Assembly (NCBI RefSeq): GCF_047795645.1
Contig: NZ_CP181045.1
Location: 4,650,001 to 4,714,000, forward strand
Reading direction: 5' to 3'
Origin: Salipaludibacillus sp047795645
Lineage (GTDB): Bacteria; Bacillota; Bacilli; Bacillales; Salisediminibacteriaceae
DNA: 64,000 nt
Shown here piece after piece: positions 1 through 8,255 of the stretch (position 1 is the stretch's first letter; every line of letters starts with the position of its first letter). A model generated the notes under the pieces. It saw only the letters and a program-made list of their open reading frames with translations. It made no database searches and was not told the origin of the DNA. The translations under genes were made by a program, and so were the position numbers.

Positions 1-648
1 GAGGATTTACCAAGTTTACAGCCAAGCCCTTTAGCAGAAAAGTTAATACAATCTACTGAAGTGACGATCAACAATCATGATTTAGTGAAGGTGTTAAATG
101 AATCGTCGATTAGAGGAACTAAATTGGCTATTGGGATGCGTGCGTCGATTTATCTTGGACATTGGCCTTTATCGTATCAATCGGAAGAAACCGTTATAAA
201 CTGGGATTTTGAAAAAGTTAGTACGAACATGATTGATAATCGAAGCGGTCAAGACCAAAAAACGATTCAGTATAATCAACAACAGCAAAAACGTGTGAAA
301 GGTGGTCTATCGGCAGATGTGTCTGATAGAGAAATGGTGGAAGAAATGATGTTAGTTGAAGCGGCAGAAAAAACTAAACTTCCACTAAGTTTTTCAACGA
401 TGATTGGTTTTGGTACGCAAGTGGATCGAACCTACTCAGTTAGTCCAAAAAAGATGGGGTACTTGAATACGTTTGTACCTGCAGTGAATGAAAAAGGCAA
501 AGTAACGTATGGGGAAGTTTATTTGGAGATGAAAGGTGATCGTGCTTCGTTAGATGTAAAAAACGTCACGCAACAAGGTATCAGTGCTTGGATTCCCGTT
601 CAGAATTACGTAAATTTCAAGATGGATGAGACAAAGGAACCTAGGTAG
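1..648 (+). CDS. YfkD-like protein, 3' part (start outside window)
   Basis: The frame is open from base 1 to the stop at 648, about 215 codons, with no start in view; a GTG at 61 lies inside the gene and is probably not its start. The visible part is soluble-looking, with no membrane segment. I assign it to the YfkD family (predicted exported Bacillaceae proteins of about 260 residues, function unknown) from the closing sequence around AWIPVQNYVNFKM and because the next gene, convergent, is YfkAB, as in the B. subtilis yfk region. The family assignment is from memory, so moderate confidence. Confidence 0.6.
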   Translation, partial: EDLPSLQPSPLAEKLIQSTEVTINNHDLVKVLNESSIRGTKLAIGMRASIYLGHWPLSYQSEETVINWDFEKVSTNMIDNRSGQDQKTIQYNQQQQKRVKGGLSADVSDREMVEEMMLVEAAEKTKLPLSFSTMIGFGTQVDRTYSVSPKKMGYLNTFVPAVNEKGKVTYGEVYLEMKGDRASLDVKNVTQQGISAWIPVQNYVNFKMDETKEPR

Positions 649-847
649 GGACAAAGTTTACGAAACAGGTAGGAATTTAGCGAGTTTAAAAGGAATTTTA
701 AAGGATACTGTTGAAGAGGAGACATCTTGTTCATTACGCAAGCAGAAATAGAAAAGAAACTGTTGAAGAAGGCGTAGCTTGTGCATGAAAGAAAAGGAGA
801 AAAGATACCGCCGAAGACGAACAAAAGCAAATCTAAAAAAAGCAAAA

Positions 848-885
848 AAGGACCTCACCCACTCCGGAGTGGAGGTCCTTCTTTC
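848..885. terminator. Bidirectional intrinsic terminator
   Basis: The arms AAGGACCTC (848-856) and GAGGTCCTT (872-880) are perfect inverse complements enclosing a second palindrome, CACTCCGGAGTG. An A-run on the left and a T-rich run on the right let it end both the YfkD-like gene and the convergent yfkAB. Confidence 0.85.
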
Positions 886-895
886 TTTACGCTTT

Positions 896-2032
896 TCAAT
901 AACCCAACTTTGTTGTTTTGCTAATAAGAGCTGTTCGGGTTTTAAAATCTACGTTTTTATAATAAGCATCTTTCACTAATAAATTTGGGCCCAAACATTC
1001 TGCTGCTGGACAGTGGCAATCAATTGATTTAGCAAGGTCCGTTTCCTGCCATTTAGCAAAAGCTTCGGGCAATGATAGATCATGAATCGATCCTAATGCA
1101 CCTTCAGACGTAAAGTCGGTGACATGGATGCCACCGTCAAATATGTTGACGTTTAACCGTGAGCGACCGTCGGGATCGTTACGGACTGTGACATTTTCTG
1201 TTTTGAAGAGTCGTACTAATAATTCTTGATCTTCAGGCGTTTCGTTGCATGCGTAAAAAGGAAGAGTACCAAAGAGCATCCACGTATCCGGATCTCGATG
1301 ATCCAACAACCGATGAATGCCTTCGCGTATCTCTTTAAGGCTCGCGATTGAAAGATCACTCGCAAAATTGCTTGGATACATTGGGTGGACCTCATGTCTT
1401 TGGCATCCCATTTGAACGATTTGATCATGAATTTGCTCAAGATGGGGTAACGTTCGTTTATTTAACATCGTTTCTGCAGAAATAATTACTCCTTCTTGAG
1501 AAAGGATTTGGCTATTTTCAACCATTCGACTAAAATAAGCTTTTCTTTGGTCGACAGAAGGTTTTTTGTCCATCACGGCAAAGCCGATATCGGTAAAGTC
1601 ATCGATGCTCCCATAATTATGGGAGATATGTAAAACGTCTAAATAAGGCACAATAAGTTTGTATCGCTCCAAAGGCATTGTCAAATTTGAATTTATTTGT
1701 GTGCGTGCTCCACGGTCATGAGCATATTTCAATAAAGGTAAGACATACTCCTTTACCGATCTCATCGACATCATAGGTTCTCCACCAGTAATGCTGAAAG
1801 CTCTTAAATTAGGAATTTCATCTAATTTATCAATGAAAAGTTGCAGAGGTAGCGCGTCGGGATCCTTTGTCATTAAAGAATAACCAACAGCACAATGCTC
1901 GCAGCGCATATTACATAGATTCGTTGTTGTAAATTCAATATTTGTTAGTTGTGGTTTTCCAAACTCTTTTATATCTAGATATGCTTCCCAAGGATCATAG
2001 GATGGGCGAATTTTTTCTTTTTGAATGTGCAT
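896..2032 (-). CDS. yfkAB: Radical SAM protein YfkAB
   Basis: 378 residues. The radical-SAM cluster motif CNMRCEHC supplies C40, C44 and C47, which would bind a 4Fe-4S cluster used to cleave S-adenosylmethionine. The motif TGGEPMM shortly after is the usual SAM-contacting GGE. A C-terminal cysteine group (CHCPAAEC) suggests an auxiliary cluster, matching the CxCxxxxC class to which YfkAB belongs. The product of the reaction is unknown. The gene is convergent with the YfkD-like gene and shares its terminator. The start ATG is preceded by an AAGGAG-like site on the minus strand. Confidence 0.9.
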   Translation of the reverse strand: MHIQKEKIRPSYDPWEAYLDIKEFGKPQLTNIEFTTTNLCNMRCEHCAVGYSLMTKDPDALPLQLFIDKLDEIPNLRAFSITGGEPMMSMRSVKEYVLPLLKYAHDRGARTQINSNLTMPLERYKLIVPYLDVLHISHNYGSIDDFTDIGFAVMDKKPSVDQRKAYFSRMVENSQILSQEGVIISAETMLNKRTLPHLEQIHDQIVQMGCQRHEVHPMYPSNFASDLSIASLKEIREGIHRLLDHRDPDTWMLFGTLPFYACNETPEDQELLVRLFKTENVTVRNDPDGRSRLNVNIFDGGIHVTDFTSEGALGSIHDLSLPEAFAKWQETDLAKSIDCHCPAAECLGPNLLVKDAYYKNVDFKTRTALISKTTKLGY

Positions 2033-2231
2033 TTTGAATCACTCCTTATATCCCTGTCAATACTTAACTGTAGTAAAAAAACCATCTGCCTTCCCTATAA
2101 TACAGGATTGTCCTTGTATTTGAAATGGATTGTCCCAAAATTAAAGGAGAGAAGTTTTCATCTTTTATTACAATCTGATACAATATGTTTTGGAAATAGG
2201 ACAGGATTCAACTAGAAAGGAGTATGTCAAA

Positions 2232-2408
2232 ATGGAAAATGGAAAACAAACAAAGTTAGATAGCCTTCATGATAGAATGGAAAACCTCGTGGAACTACTA
2301 GACTCGTTAGATCCCGAAAAAACAGGGGTTGAAGATATTGATCGAATCATTGCATTGCTGGATGACTTAGAAGCGCAGTGCATCAAGCACCGCCTTCAAG
2401 GTGAATAA
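2232..2408 (+). CDS. Small SE1561-family-like protein
   Basis: 58 residues, acidic and helical, with a heptad-like pattern (LHDRMENLVELLDSL) consistent with a short coiled coil. The ATG at 2232 is chosen because AGAAAGGAG ends about ten bases upstream; an in-frame extension to 2190 lacks such a site. It resembles the small SE1561 family of Firmicutes, whose function is unknown; that assignment is from memory of the family. A strong terminator follows directly. Confidence 0.6.
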   Translation: MENGKQTKLDSLHDRMENLVELLDSLDPEKTGVEDIDRIIALLDDLEAQCIKHRLQGE

Positions 2409-2413
2409 GTAAC

Positions 2414-2455
2414 AAAAATAACCTACCTCTTACTCATAAGGGGTAGGTTATTTTT
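2414..2455. terminator. Bidirectional intrinsic terminator
   Basis: Perfect 14-bp arms AAAAATAACCTACC (2414-2427) and GGTAGGTTATTTTT (2442-2455). It serves both the small plus-strand gene and the convergent MepB-like gene. Confidence 0.9.
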
Positions 2456-2457
2456 AA

Positions 2458-2979
2458 TTATCTATCTTTCATGCCATAAAGCACATGGGCACGATCAAAG
2501 TTGATGGGCGCAATATTTGGAATCTCTAAGAAATATTCTAGCTGCCATTGTTGCGTTTTTTCCGCTTGACGGCTTGTAGGTTTGTCCCAGGGTGGATAAA
2601 TACGCATTGCCCGTTTACCACCTTTACCGTTGTTTGATATTATATTCTGCTTAGATAAAACCTCTTTTGGAAATATAAACTGACCAAAGTTTTTGTCATC
2701 ACGAGTGCTGATAACTAACAAATCGGTTGCATCTGTTATGTCATACGGTTGTATCGGTCCATCGCCGATTCTCTCCCACACTGTCACAAATTGACCAACT
2801 TTTTTAGGAGTAACTTTAGCAACACGAAATCTAATGGAAATAGAATTCAATTTAAATACCAAGCCACCATATTCAGCGTTTTGTGTTTCCAGTAGTGGTT
2901 GAGAACATTCAAATCCACACGCGTTATAAACGAGATCCTTAGTTAATAGAAAATCACGAGGGATGCTTTTCTCATTCAT
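2458..2979 (-). CDS. MepB family protein
   Basis: 173 residues from the ATG at 2979, with GGGTG about nine bases upstream; an alternative TTG lies at 2994. The middle and end (YPPWDKP, QAEKTQQWQLEYFLEI) fit MepB, a family of unknown biochemical role named after the third gene of the S. aureus mepRAB multidrug locus. No signal peptide or membrane segment. It stands alone here, convergent with the small gene, so there is no local link to a MepA-type transporter. Confidence 0.75.
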   Translation of the reverse strand: MNEKSIPRDFLLTKDLVYNACGFECSQPLLETQNAEYGGLVFKLNSISIRFRVAKVTPKKVGQFVTVWERIGDGPIQPYDITDATDLLVISTRDDKNFGQFIFPKEVLSKQNIISNNGKGGKRAMRIYPPWDKPTSRQAEKTQQWQLEYFLEIPNIAPINFDRAHVLYGMKDR

Positions 2980-3164
2980 TTGTTTCACACCCAATCTTAT
3001 GAAAGTATTATTGCAATTTAAAAGGATCCTCTTATATTAACATAAATATCCAATCGTGTTGAATTACTCCATGTTCCTTGAAATCTTTCAGATAAACAAA
3101 GATAATGTAGAATACAAGAGATGAATAAGCATTAGGTATTAGGTTAGAGAGGGGAACGTTTATT

Positions 3165-3806
3165 ATGGTAACAATCTACTTTATTCGCCACGGACAATCA
3201 GAAGCAAATTCACAAGGAATTATTCAAGGACATGCCGAATTTCCATTATCTAGCTTAGGGGAAAAACAAGCGGCACAGGTAGGTAAATGGATGGCTAACA
3301 TACATTTAAACGAGATTTTTACAAGTGATTTGCAAAGGGCTCAATTAACTGCTGAAGAAATTGGCAAACACCATTCTTTATCAGTCAAACCTTGGGATAT
3401 GGTGCGAGAAGTGGGATTAGGGCCTTTGGAAGGGAAAACTCGAAAACAAATGTCGGTTGATTTCCCTGAGTTAAAGCAGGATGCTCTGCTTACGTCGGGG
3501 ATTGATGGAACGGAAACGGTCGAAGCTGTTACAAAGCGATGTGCTGATTTGGTACAGCAACTAACTTCAGCATATGATGACAAAACGGTTGCAATCATTT
3601 CCCACGGTGGGTTCATCAGTATTATGCTCATGTACCTGATTACCGGGGAACAATGGCATTCGTTTAAGAGACCTTTCGTCATTGAAAATACTGGTATTAC
3701 TAAAGTTGAATTGAGAGAAGATGGAGCAGCTAAATTTTACTATACGAATCGAATGGATCATTTTGCAAATGATGAAAAGTCTCAGAGCTCCGCTGTGCTA
3801 TATTGA
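3165..3806 (+). CDS. Histidine phosphatase family protein
   Basis: 213 residues. The catalytic RHG motif is at the N terminus (FIRHGQSEAN, His-9 region), with the second catalytic histidine in SHGGF near residue 148 and the family glutamate in the EVGLGPLEG stretch. This is the phosphoglycerate-mutase-like fold; members hydrolyse phosphoesters through a phosphohistidine. Substrate cannot be told from sequence; the size fits PhoE/YhfR-type phosphatases rather than a glycolytic mutase. The start has a GAGAGGGG site just upstream. Fumarase follows after 56 bases, with a TATAAT-like element at 3822 between them. Confidence 0.85.
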   Translation: MVTIYFIRHGQSEANSQGIIQGHAEFPLSSLGEKQAAQVGKWMANIHLNEIFTSDLQRAQLTAEEIGKHHSLSVKPWDMVREVGLGPLEGKTRKQMSVDFPELKQDALLTSGIDGTETVEAVTKRCADLVQQLTSAYDDKTVAIISHGGFISIMLMYLITGEQWHSFKRPFVIENTGITKVELREDGAAKFYYTNRMDHFANDEKSQSSAVLY

Positions 3807-3862
3807 TCGACAGATTCGTAGTATAATAGAGTAGACAACAAATTCTAAGGAGTGTTACTTAA

Positions 3863-5398
3863 ATGGAGAAGTTTAGAGAAAGTATGTACAATCTCATTGT
3901 TGAAACATCAACGAATTTACCTTATGACGTAAGAGAAGCGGTTCAGAAAGCGAAAGACAAAGAAAATGCAGGAACACGCGCAGCACTTTCCTTAACCACG
4001 ATTACTGATAATATAGAAATGGCAGATACGAATGTATCGCCTATCTGTCAAGATACTGGGATGCTGACGTTTGAAATCAAAGTTCCAGTGAATATTAACC
4101 AAATTACAATGAAAAAAGAGATTCATGAAGCTGTGAAGCAGGCAACCACAGATGGGAAACTTCGACCTAACTCCGTTGATTCTCTTACAGGGGAAAACAG
4201 TGGTGATAATATAGGTCCGGGAACACCAATCATTCATTTTGAGCAATGGGAGAATGATTACATAGATGCTCGCCTAATCATGAAAGGTGGCGGGTGTGAA
4301 AATAAAAATATTCAATATAGCCTTCCAGCTGAAATTGAAGGACTGGGACGTGCAGGCCGTGATTTAGATGGGATTAGAAAATGTATCCTCCATTCCGTTT
4401 ATCAAGCGCAAGGTCAAGGCTGTAGTGCAGGATTTTTAGGAGTAGGCATTGGTGGCGATCGAATTTCTAGCTATCAGCTTGCAAAGGAGCAATTGTTTAG
4501 AGATGTGAATGACCTAAATGGCAATGAGAAACTAGCAGAATTGGAAGACTATATTGTCGAAAAAGCTAACACACTAGGAATCGGAACGATGGGATTCGGA
4601 GGCGAAGCGACATTACTAGGCTGTAAAGTCGGTTCAGCTAACCGACTACCTGCCAGTTTTTTCGTTTCAGTTGCGTATAACTGTTGGGCATTTAGACGTT
4701 TAGGAGTTAAGCTTCATACAGAGACGGGTGAAATTCAATCATGGTTTTATAAAGACGGAGAAAAAGTTAGCTTTAAACCAGAACCAAGTGAGATTGCAGC
4801 GACTAAAGAAAAGCCTAATGAAGTCGTTCTTGAAGCGCCTGTGACAGAAGAACAAATTCGAGAATTAAAAGTGGGCGACGTGGTCACGATCAATGGGATG
4901 ATGCACACTGGTAGAGACGCGATCCACCATCATCTTATGGATAACGATGCTCCTATTGATTTAAATGGACAAATTATTTATCATTGTGGTCCGGTTATGT
5001 TAAAAGATGAGGCTGGAGAATGGCATGTGAAAGCGGCAGGACCAACGACAAGCATTCGTGAAGAACCATACCAAGGGGATATTATGAAAAAGTTTGGTAT
5101 TCGCGCAGTCATCGGCAAAGGTGGCATGGGCCCGAAAACGCTGAAAGCACTCGAAGAACATGGCGGAGTCTACTTAAATGCAATTGGCGGAGCTGCTCAA
5201 TATTACGCTAACTGTATTCAAAAAGTCGAAGGCGTCGACCTTATGGAGTTCGGTATCCCTGAAGCAATGTGGCACTTAAAAGTACAAGGGTTCACAGCGA
5301 TTGTTACGATGGATGCCCACGGAAATAGTCTTCATAAAGATGTAGAAAAATCTTCATTAGAGCGTTTATCTCAATACAAAGATAAAGTATTTGCTTAA
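3863..5398 (+). CDS. Class I (iron-sulfur) fumarate hydratase
   Basis: 511 residues, covering the N-terminal Fumerase domain and the C-terminal Fumerase_C domain in one chain. The probable 4Fe-4S ligands are Cys-62 in ICQDTGM, the cysteine of GGGCENKN (about residue 145) and that of GQGCSAGF (about 187). It would interconvert fumarate and malate in the citric acid cycle. B. subtilis relies on the unrelated class II enzyme CitG, so this oxygen-sensitive type is a difference from that model. Starts at ATG after an AAGGAG site; a hairpin terminator follows the stop. Confidence 0.92.
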   Translation: MEKFRESMYNLIVETSTNLPYDVREAVQKAKDKENAGTRAALSLTTITDNIEMADTNVSPICQDTGMLTFEIKVPVNINQITMKKEIHEAVKQATTDGKLRPNSVDSLTGENSGDNIGPGTPIIHFEQWENDYIDARLIMKGGGCENKNIQYSLPAEIEGLGRAGRDLDGIRKCILHSVYQAQGQGCSAGFLGVGIGGDRISSYQLAKEQLFRDVNDLNGNEKLAELEDYIVEKANTLGIGTMGFGGEATLLGCKVGSANRLPASFFVSVAYNCWAFRRLGVKLHTETGEIQSWFYKDGEKVSFKPEPSEIAATKEKPNEVVLEAPVTEEQIRELKVGDVVTINGMMHTGRDAIHHHLMDNDAPIDLNGQIIYHCGPVMLKDEAGEWHVKAAGPTTSIREEPYQGDIMKKFGIRAVIGKGGMGPKTLKALEEHGGVYLNAIGGAAQYYANCIQKVEGVDLMEFGIPEAMWHLKVQGFTAIVTMDAHGNSLHKDVEKSSLERLSQYKDKVFA

Positions 5399-5413
5399 AA
5401 CACTTACATTTAA

Positions 5414-5458
5414 ACAAGGAAGGGTTTCGCATGCATACCAGGTGCGGAGCCTTTTTTG
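5414..5458 (+). terminator. Probable fumarase terminator
   Basis: AAGGGTTTCGCA pairs with TGCGGAGCCTT with wobbles and one bulge, then a run of Ts. It lies 16 bases past the fumarase stop. Confidence 0.65.
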
Positions 5459-5484
5459 TGTTTTCGTCGTTGTGAGTGACGAGT

Positions 5485-5892
5485 GACGTACACGAGAGAA
5501 GAGTAATTTGAAGGGAGGCAAACTAGGCATTTAGTGACGTACAGGAGGGAAAAGTGAATTGAAGGGAAGAAAGCGGGGAGATTAACGACGTACAGAACAA
5601 AAAAGTAAGCCGAAGGGAAGGAAGCGAGGAGATTAGCGACGTACACGAGAGAAGAGTAATTTGAAGGGAGGCAAACTAGGCATTTAGTGACGTACAGGAG
5701 GGAAAAGTGAATTGAAGGGAAGGAAGCGAGGAGATTAGTGACGTACACGAGAGAAGAGTGAGTTGAAGGGAGCCAAACTAGGCATTTAGTGACGTACAGG
5801 AGGGAAAAGTGAATTGAAGGGAAGAAGGCGGGGAGATTAGCGACGTACAGAACAGAAAAGTAAGTTAAAGGGAAGCAAACGTGACAGTTAAT
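5485..5892. repeat. Eight tandem 51-bp intergenic repeats
   Basis: The core GACGTAC recurs at 5485, 5536, 5587, 5638, 5689, 5740, 5791 and 5842, always exactly 51 bases apart. Units come in three variants (A beginning GACGTACACGAG, B GACGTACAGGAGG, C GACGTACAGAAC) in the order A-B-C-A-B-A-B-C, so multi-unit blocks were copied. Because 51 is divisible by three, the reverse strand stays open for 165 codons; I regard that frame as accidental. Function unknown. Confidence 0.95.
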
Positions 5893-5967
5893 ATATATTT
5901 TCATGTATGAAAACGACCAATTGAAGGAAAATAACTGAAGCAGATATAAAAGAGAGGGGTTCAGTTT

Positions 5968-6759
5968 ATGAAACGACTGACAATTATCATCATGCTTTTC
6001 CTTTCAATCGGTTTGTTTTCTTCTCACTCAGTTTTTGCTGAGGAGCTTAGCAACAAAGAATATCAATGGAGTTTCAAAAATCCAAGGAATGGGGAACCTT
6101 CCACAACAGAACCTCATTTCGAAGAGCTAATCGAAAAATACGGGGGAATGTATATCGGCGATACGTCTGAAAAAAATCTCTATTTAACGTTTGATAATGG
6201 CTACGAAAATGGTTATACAGAAATCATTTTGGACCTCTTAAAAGAAAAGAATGTACCAGCAACATTTTTTGTGACGGGGCATTTTTTAAACGAGGAAAAT
6301 GATTTGATTAAACGCATGGTTTCGGAAGGACATATTGTTGGCAATCACTCTTTCCACCACCCAAGTTTGCCAGAAGTTTCCGATGATCGTTTAGAGAGAG
6401 AGATTCATTCACTTGAACAAGCATATGAAGAAGTTACCGGACGAACAGATATGATGTATTTACGGCCTCCACAGGGAACGTTTAGCGAAAGGTCTCTCTC
6501 AAAAACAGCGGAAATGGGCTATACGAATGTGTTCTGGTCGCTCGCTTATAAGGACTGGGAAATCGATCGCCAAAAAGGAGCGGATTATGCCTATGATAAT
6601 ATCATGGAGCGAATTCATCCTGGCGCTGTTCTGCTACTCCATTCTGTTTCAAGTGACAATGCAGAGGCACTTCCAAGAGTGATTGATGATTTACAATCAG
6701 AAGGATATACGTTTAAAAGTCTTGATGAATGGCGATTGAAACAGGAGATATCATTTTAA
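5968..6759 (+). CDS. pdaA: Delta-lactam-biosynthetic de-N-acetylase PdaA
   Basis: 263 residues with a signal peptide (residues 1-24, cleavage likely after VFA). The NodB-type deacetylase domain shows TFDNGYENG, a metal-binding HSFHHPS and RPPQGTFS. PdaA removes the acetyl group from muramic acid so that muramic delta-lactam can form in spore cortex, needed for germination, which implies a spore former. The TFDNG variant of the usual TFDDG is typical of PdaA. GAGAGGGG precedes the ATG. Place and neighbours match B. subtilis pdaA (yfjS). Confidence 0.92.
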   Translation: MKRLTIIIMLFLSIGLFSSHSVFAEELSNKEYQWSFKNPRNGEPSTTEPHFEELIEKYGGMYIGDTSEKNLYLTFDNGYENGYTEIILDLLKEKNVPATFFVTGHFLNEENDLIKRMVSEGHIVGNHSFHHPSLPEVSDDRLEREIHSLEQAYEEVTGRTDMMYLRPPQGTFSERSLSKTAEMGYTNVFWSLAYKDWEIDRQKGADYAYDNIMERIHPGAVLLLHSVSSDNAEALPRVIDDLQSEGYTFKSLDEWRLKQEISF

Positions 6760-6767
6760 AATACACT

Positions 6768-6811
6768 AAAAAGGGAGTCAAAGCCTTCAGAAAGGCTGAC
6801 TCCCTTTTTAT
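6768..6811. terminator. Bidirectional terminator after pdaA
   Basis: Arms AAAAGGGAGTCA and TGACTCCCTTTT with inner AGCCTT/AAGGCT pairing. It serves pdaA and the convergent GAF gene. Confidence 0.9.
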
Positions 6812-6866
6812 AGGTTGATCCGGATTAAGAACGCCGAACCAAGACATCGAACTAACCAATCAATAG

Positions 6867-7238
6867 TTAGTTTGCTAAACTCATTTCACCTAATGATTGC
6901 GCAATGGTTTCCAATGTTGCTACATCTGTGACATCGAAGGCAATCGCTTCACGACTGCGTACAACTAAGATACCCACCGCTTCGTTAGACGAATTTTTCA
7001 AAGGAAACTTCAATTCTCCGTTCGCTTCCCACGTTAAATCCTCTTCCAAATCTGAAGCGGCTACGAGGCTCATTTTTTCTGGATTCTCAAAGTAATAGAT
7101 TCCAACCCAATCGATATAGGAAACTTCTTTTTGTAGTGATTCCGCCGTTGTTTGTAAAAGCTCAGGTAATTCCTTTCTCTTATAAACATCAGACATAATT
7201 TTTAGTGAAGCAATATCTGTTGCAATGGACAATTTCAT
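6867..7238 (-). CDS. GAF domain protein without cysteines
   Basis: 123 residues, nearly all one GAF domain (WVGIYYFE, LKFPLKNSSNEAVGILVV, TLETIAQSLGEM). GAF domains bind small ligands; the small stand-alone ones related to free methionine-R-sulfoxide reductase need cysteines, and none is present here, so that catalysis is excluded. Role unknown, probably a sensory or regulatory partner. GGAGAGATG-type site before the start. It diverges from the glycosylase gene at 7362. Confidence 0.8.
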   Translation of the reverse strand: MKLSIATDIASLKIMSDVYKRKELPELLQTTAESLQKEVSYIDWVGIYYFENPEKMSLVAASDLEEDLTWEANGELKFPLKNSSNEAVGILVVRSREAIAFDVTDVATLETIAQSLGEMSLAN

Positions 7239-7361
7239 CTCTCCTATCTAAATAGCTTGTTTCAGTGATTATTTTAACAGAGACTAGTAACGATTGGTTG
7301 TGGCAAGTTAAGGAAATCATAAAATTATGGTATGATTTAAAGGAAGAAAGGCGGTGTTGCA

Positions 7362-8237
7362 ATGGATAAGATCCTAGACGTCGTAGGTCCTTACAATTTC
7401 CACCAAGCATTGAAACGACTAAAAATCGATCCGTTATCAGCAATTGACTTGGAGAAAGAAACAATCCTTATCCCGATATGGGTGAAAGGTTATCCGATTG
7501 TCGTAGATTTACAGCAAATTGGAACATTAGAAAAACCCCGTTTTCATGTTAAAACGAAGAATGAAATTCCTGTCGCTCATGACGATGTGATTCAACAATT
7601 ATCCCACTTGTTTCATTGGAATATTCCATTAAAAGAAGTGGCTGACTTTTTTCAAAACAATGAATTGGGTCCACTATTCCAGCGTTTTCGTGGAACACCG
7701 TTTGTGTGTGATTTTCAAATGTACGGATGCTTAATGAAAGTGATTATTCATCAGCAACTGAATATGACGTTTGCTTATACTTTGTCAGAGCGGTTTGTGA
7801 AAACATTCGGCTTCGAGCAAGATGGAGCATGGTTTTACCCAACGCCTGAGACAGTTAGTAAATTAGAAGTATCCCAACTTCGTGATTTGCAGTTTAGTCA
7901 GCGTAAAGCTGAGTATGTTATTGATACGTCAAAACTTCTTGTTGAAGGTGATTTAAATTTAGATGATGTCGTTCAAATGTCAGATGAGGAAGTCATTAAA
8001 ACACTTGTTAAAATTCGCGGAATAGGGCCATGGACTGCCGAATGTTTTCTGATGTTTGGATTAGGCAGAATGGATCTGTTTCCGATTCAAGATATTGGGA
8101 TTCAAAATGGAATGAAAAAGTATTACAATTGGGAAACGAAACCGACACATGAGACAATGCTAGAGAAGTCTGCGAAATGGGAGCCGTATCGAACGTATGC
8201 GTCTTTGTATTTGTGGGAAAGCATTGAAGTGAATTGA
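7362..8237 (+). CDS. DNA-3-methyladenine glycosylase II (AlkA/YfjP type)
   Basis: 291 residues. A helix-hairpin-helix and Gly/Pro-rich loop (IRGIGPWTAECFLMFGLG) is followed by the catalytic aspartate in FPIQDIGIQ (about residue 244), the hallmark of HhH-GPD base-excision glycosylases. It would remove alkylated purines from DNA. The N-terminal 100 residues form the AlkA-type extra domain. It sits 18 bases before the RNA methyltransferase gene, as yfjP lies beside yfjO in B. subtilis. Confidence 0.9.
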   Translation: MDKILDVVGPYNFHQALKRLKIDPLSAIDLEKETILIPIWVKGYPIVVDLQQIGTLEKPRFHVKTKNEIPVAHDDVIQQLSHLFHWNIPLKEVADFFQNNELGPLFQRFRGTPFVCDFQMYGCLMKVIIHQQLNMTFAYTLSERFVKTFGFEQDGAWFYPTPETVSKLEVSQLRDLQFSQRKAEYVIDTSKLLVEGDLNLDDVVQMSDEEVIKTLVKIRGIGPWTAECFLMFGLGRMDLFPIQDIGIQNGMKKYYNWETKPTHETMLEKSAKWEPYRTYASLYLWESIEVN

Positions 8238-8255
8238 TAATTTGAGGTGTAAATT

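Noticed and set aside
3803..3827. Promoter of the fumarase gene
   Set aside because: A TATAAT at 3822 is clear, but no -35 at 16-18 bases could be found, so it is mentioned only with the gene upstream.
5485..5892. Repeat block considered as a CRISPR array
   Set aside because: Units are contiguous 51-bp repeats without unique spacers and no cas genes are present.
5410..5904. A 165-codon open frame on the minus strand across the 51-bp repeats
   Set aside because: It exists because the period is a multiple of three; composition is repetitive (FFPSIHFSLLYV-like), there is no ribosome site, and it overlaps the fumarase terminator.
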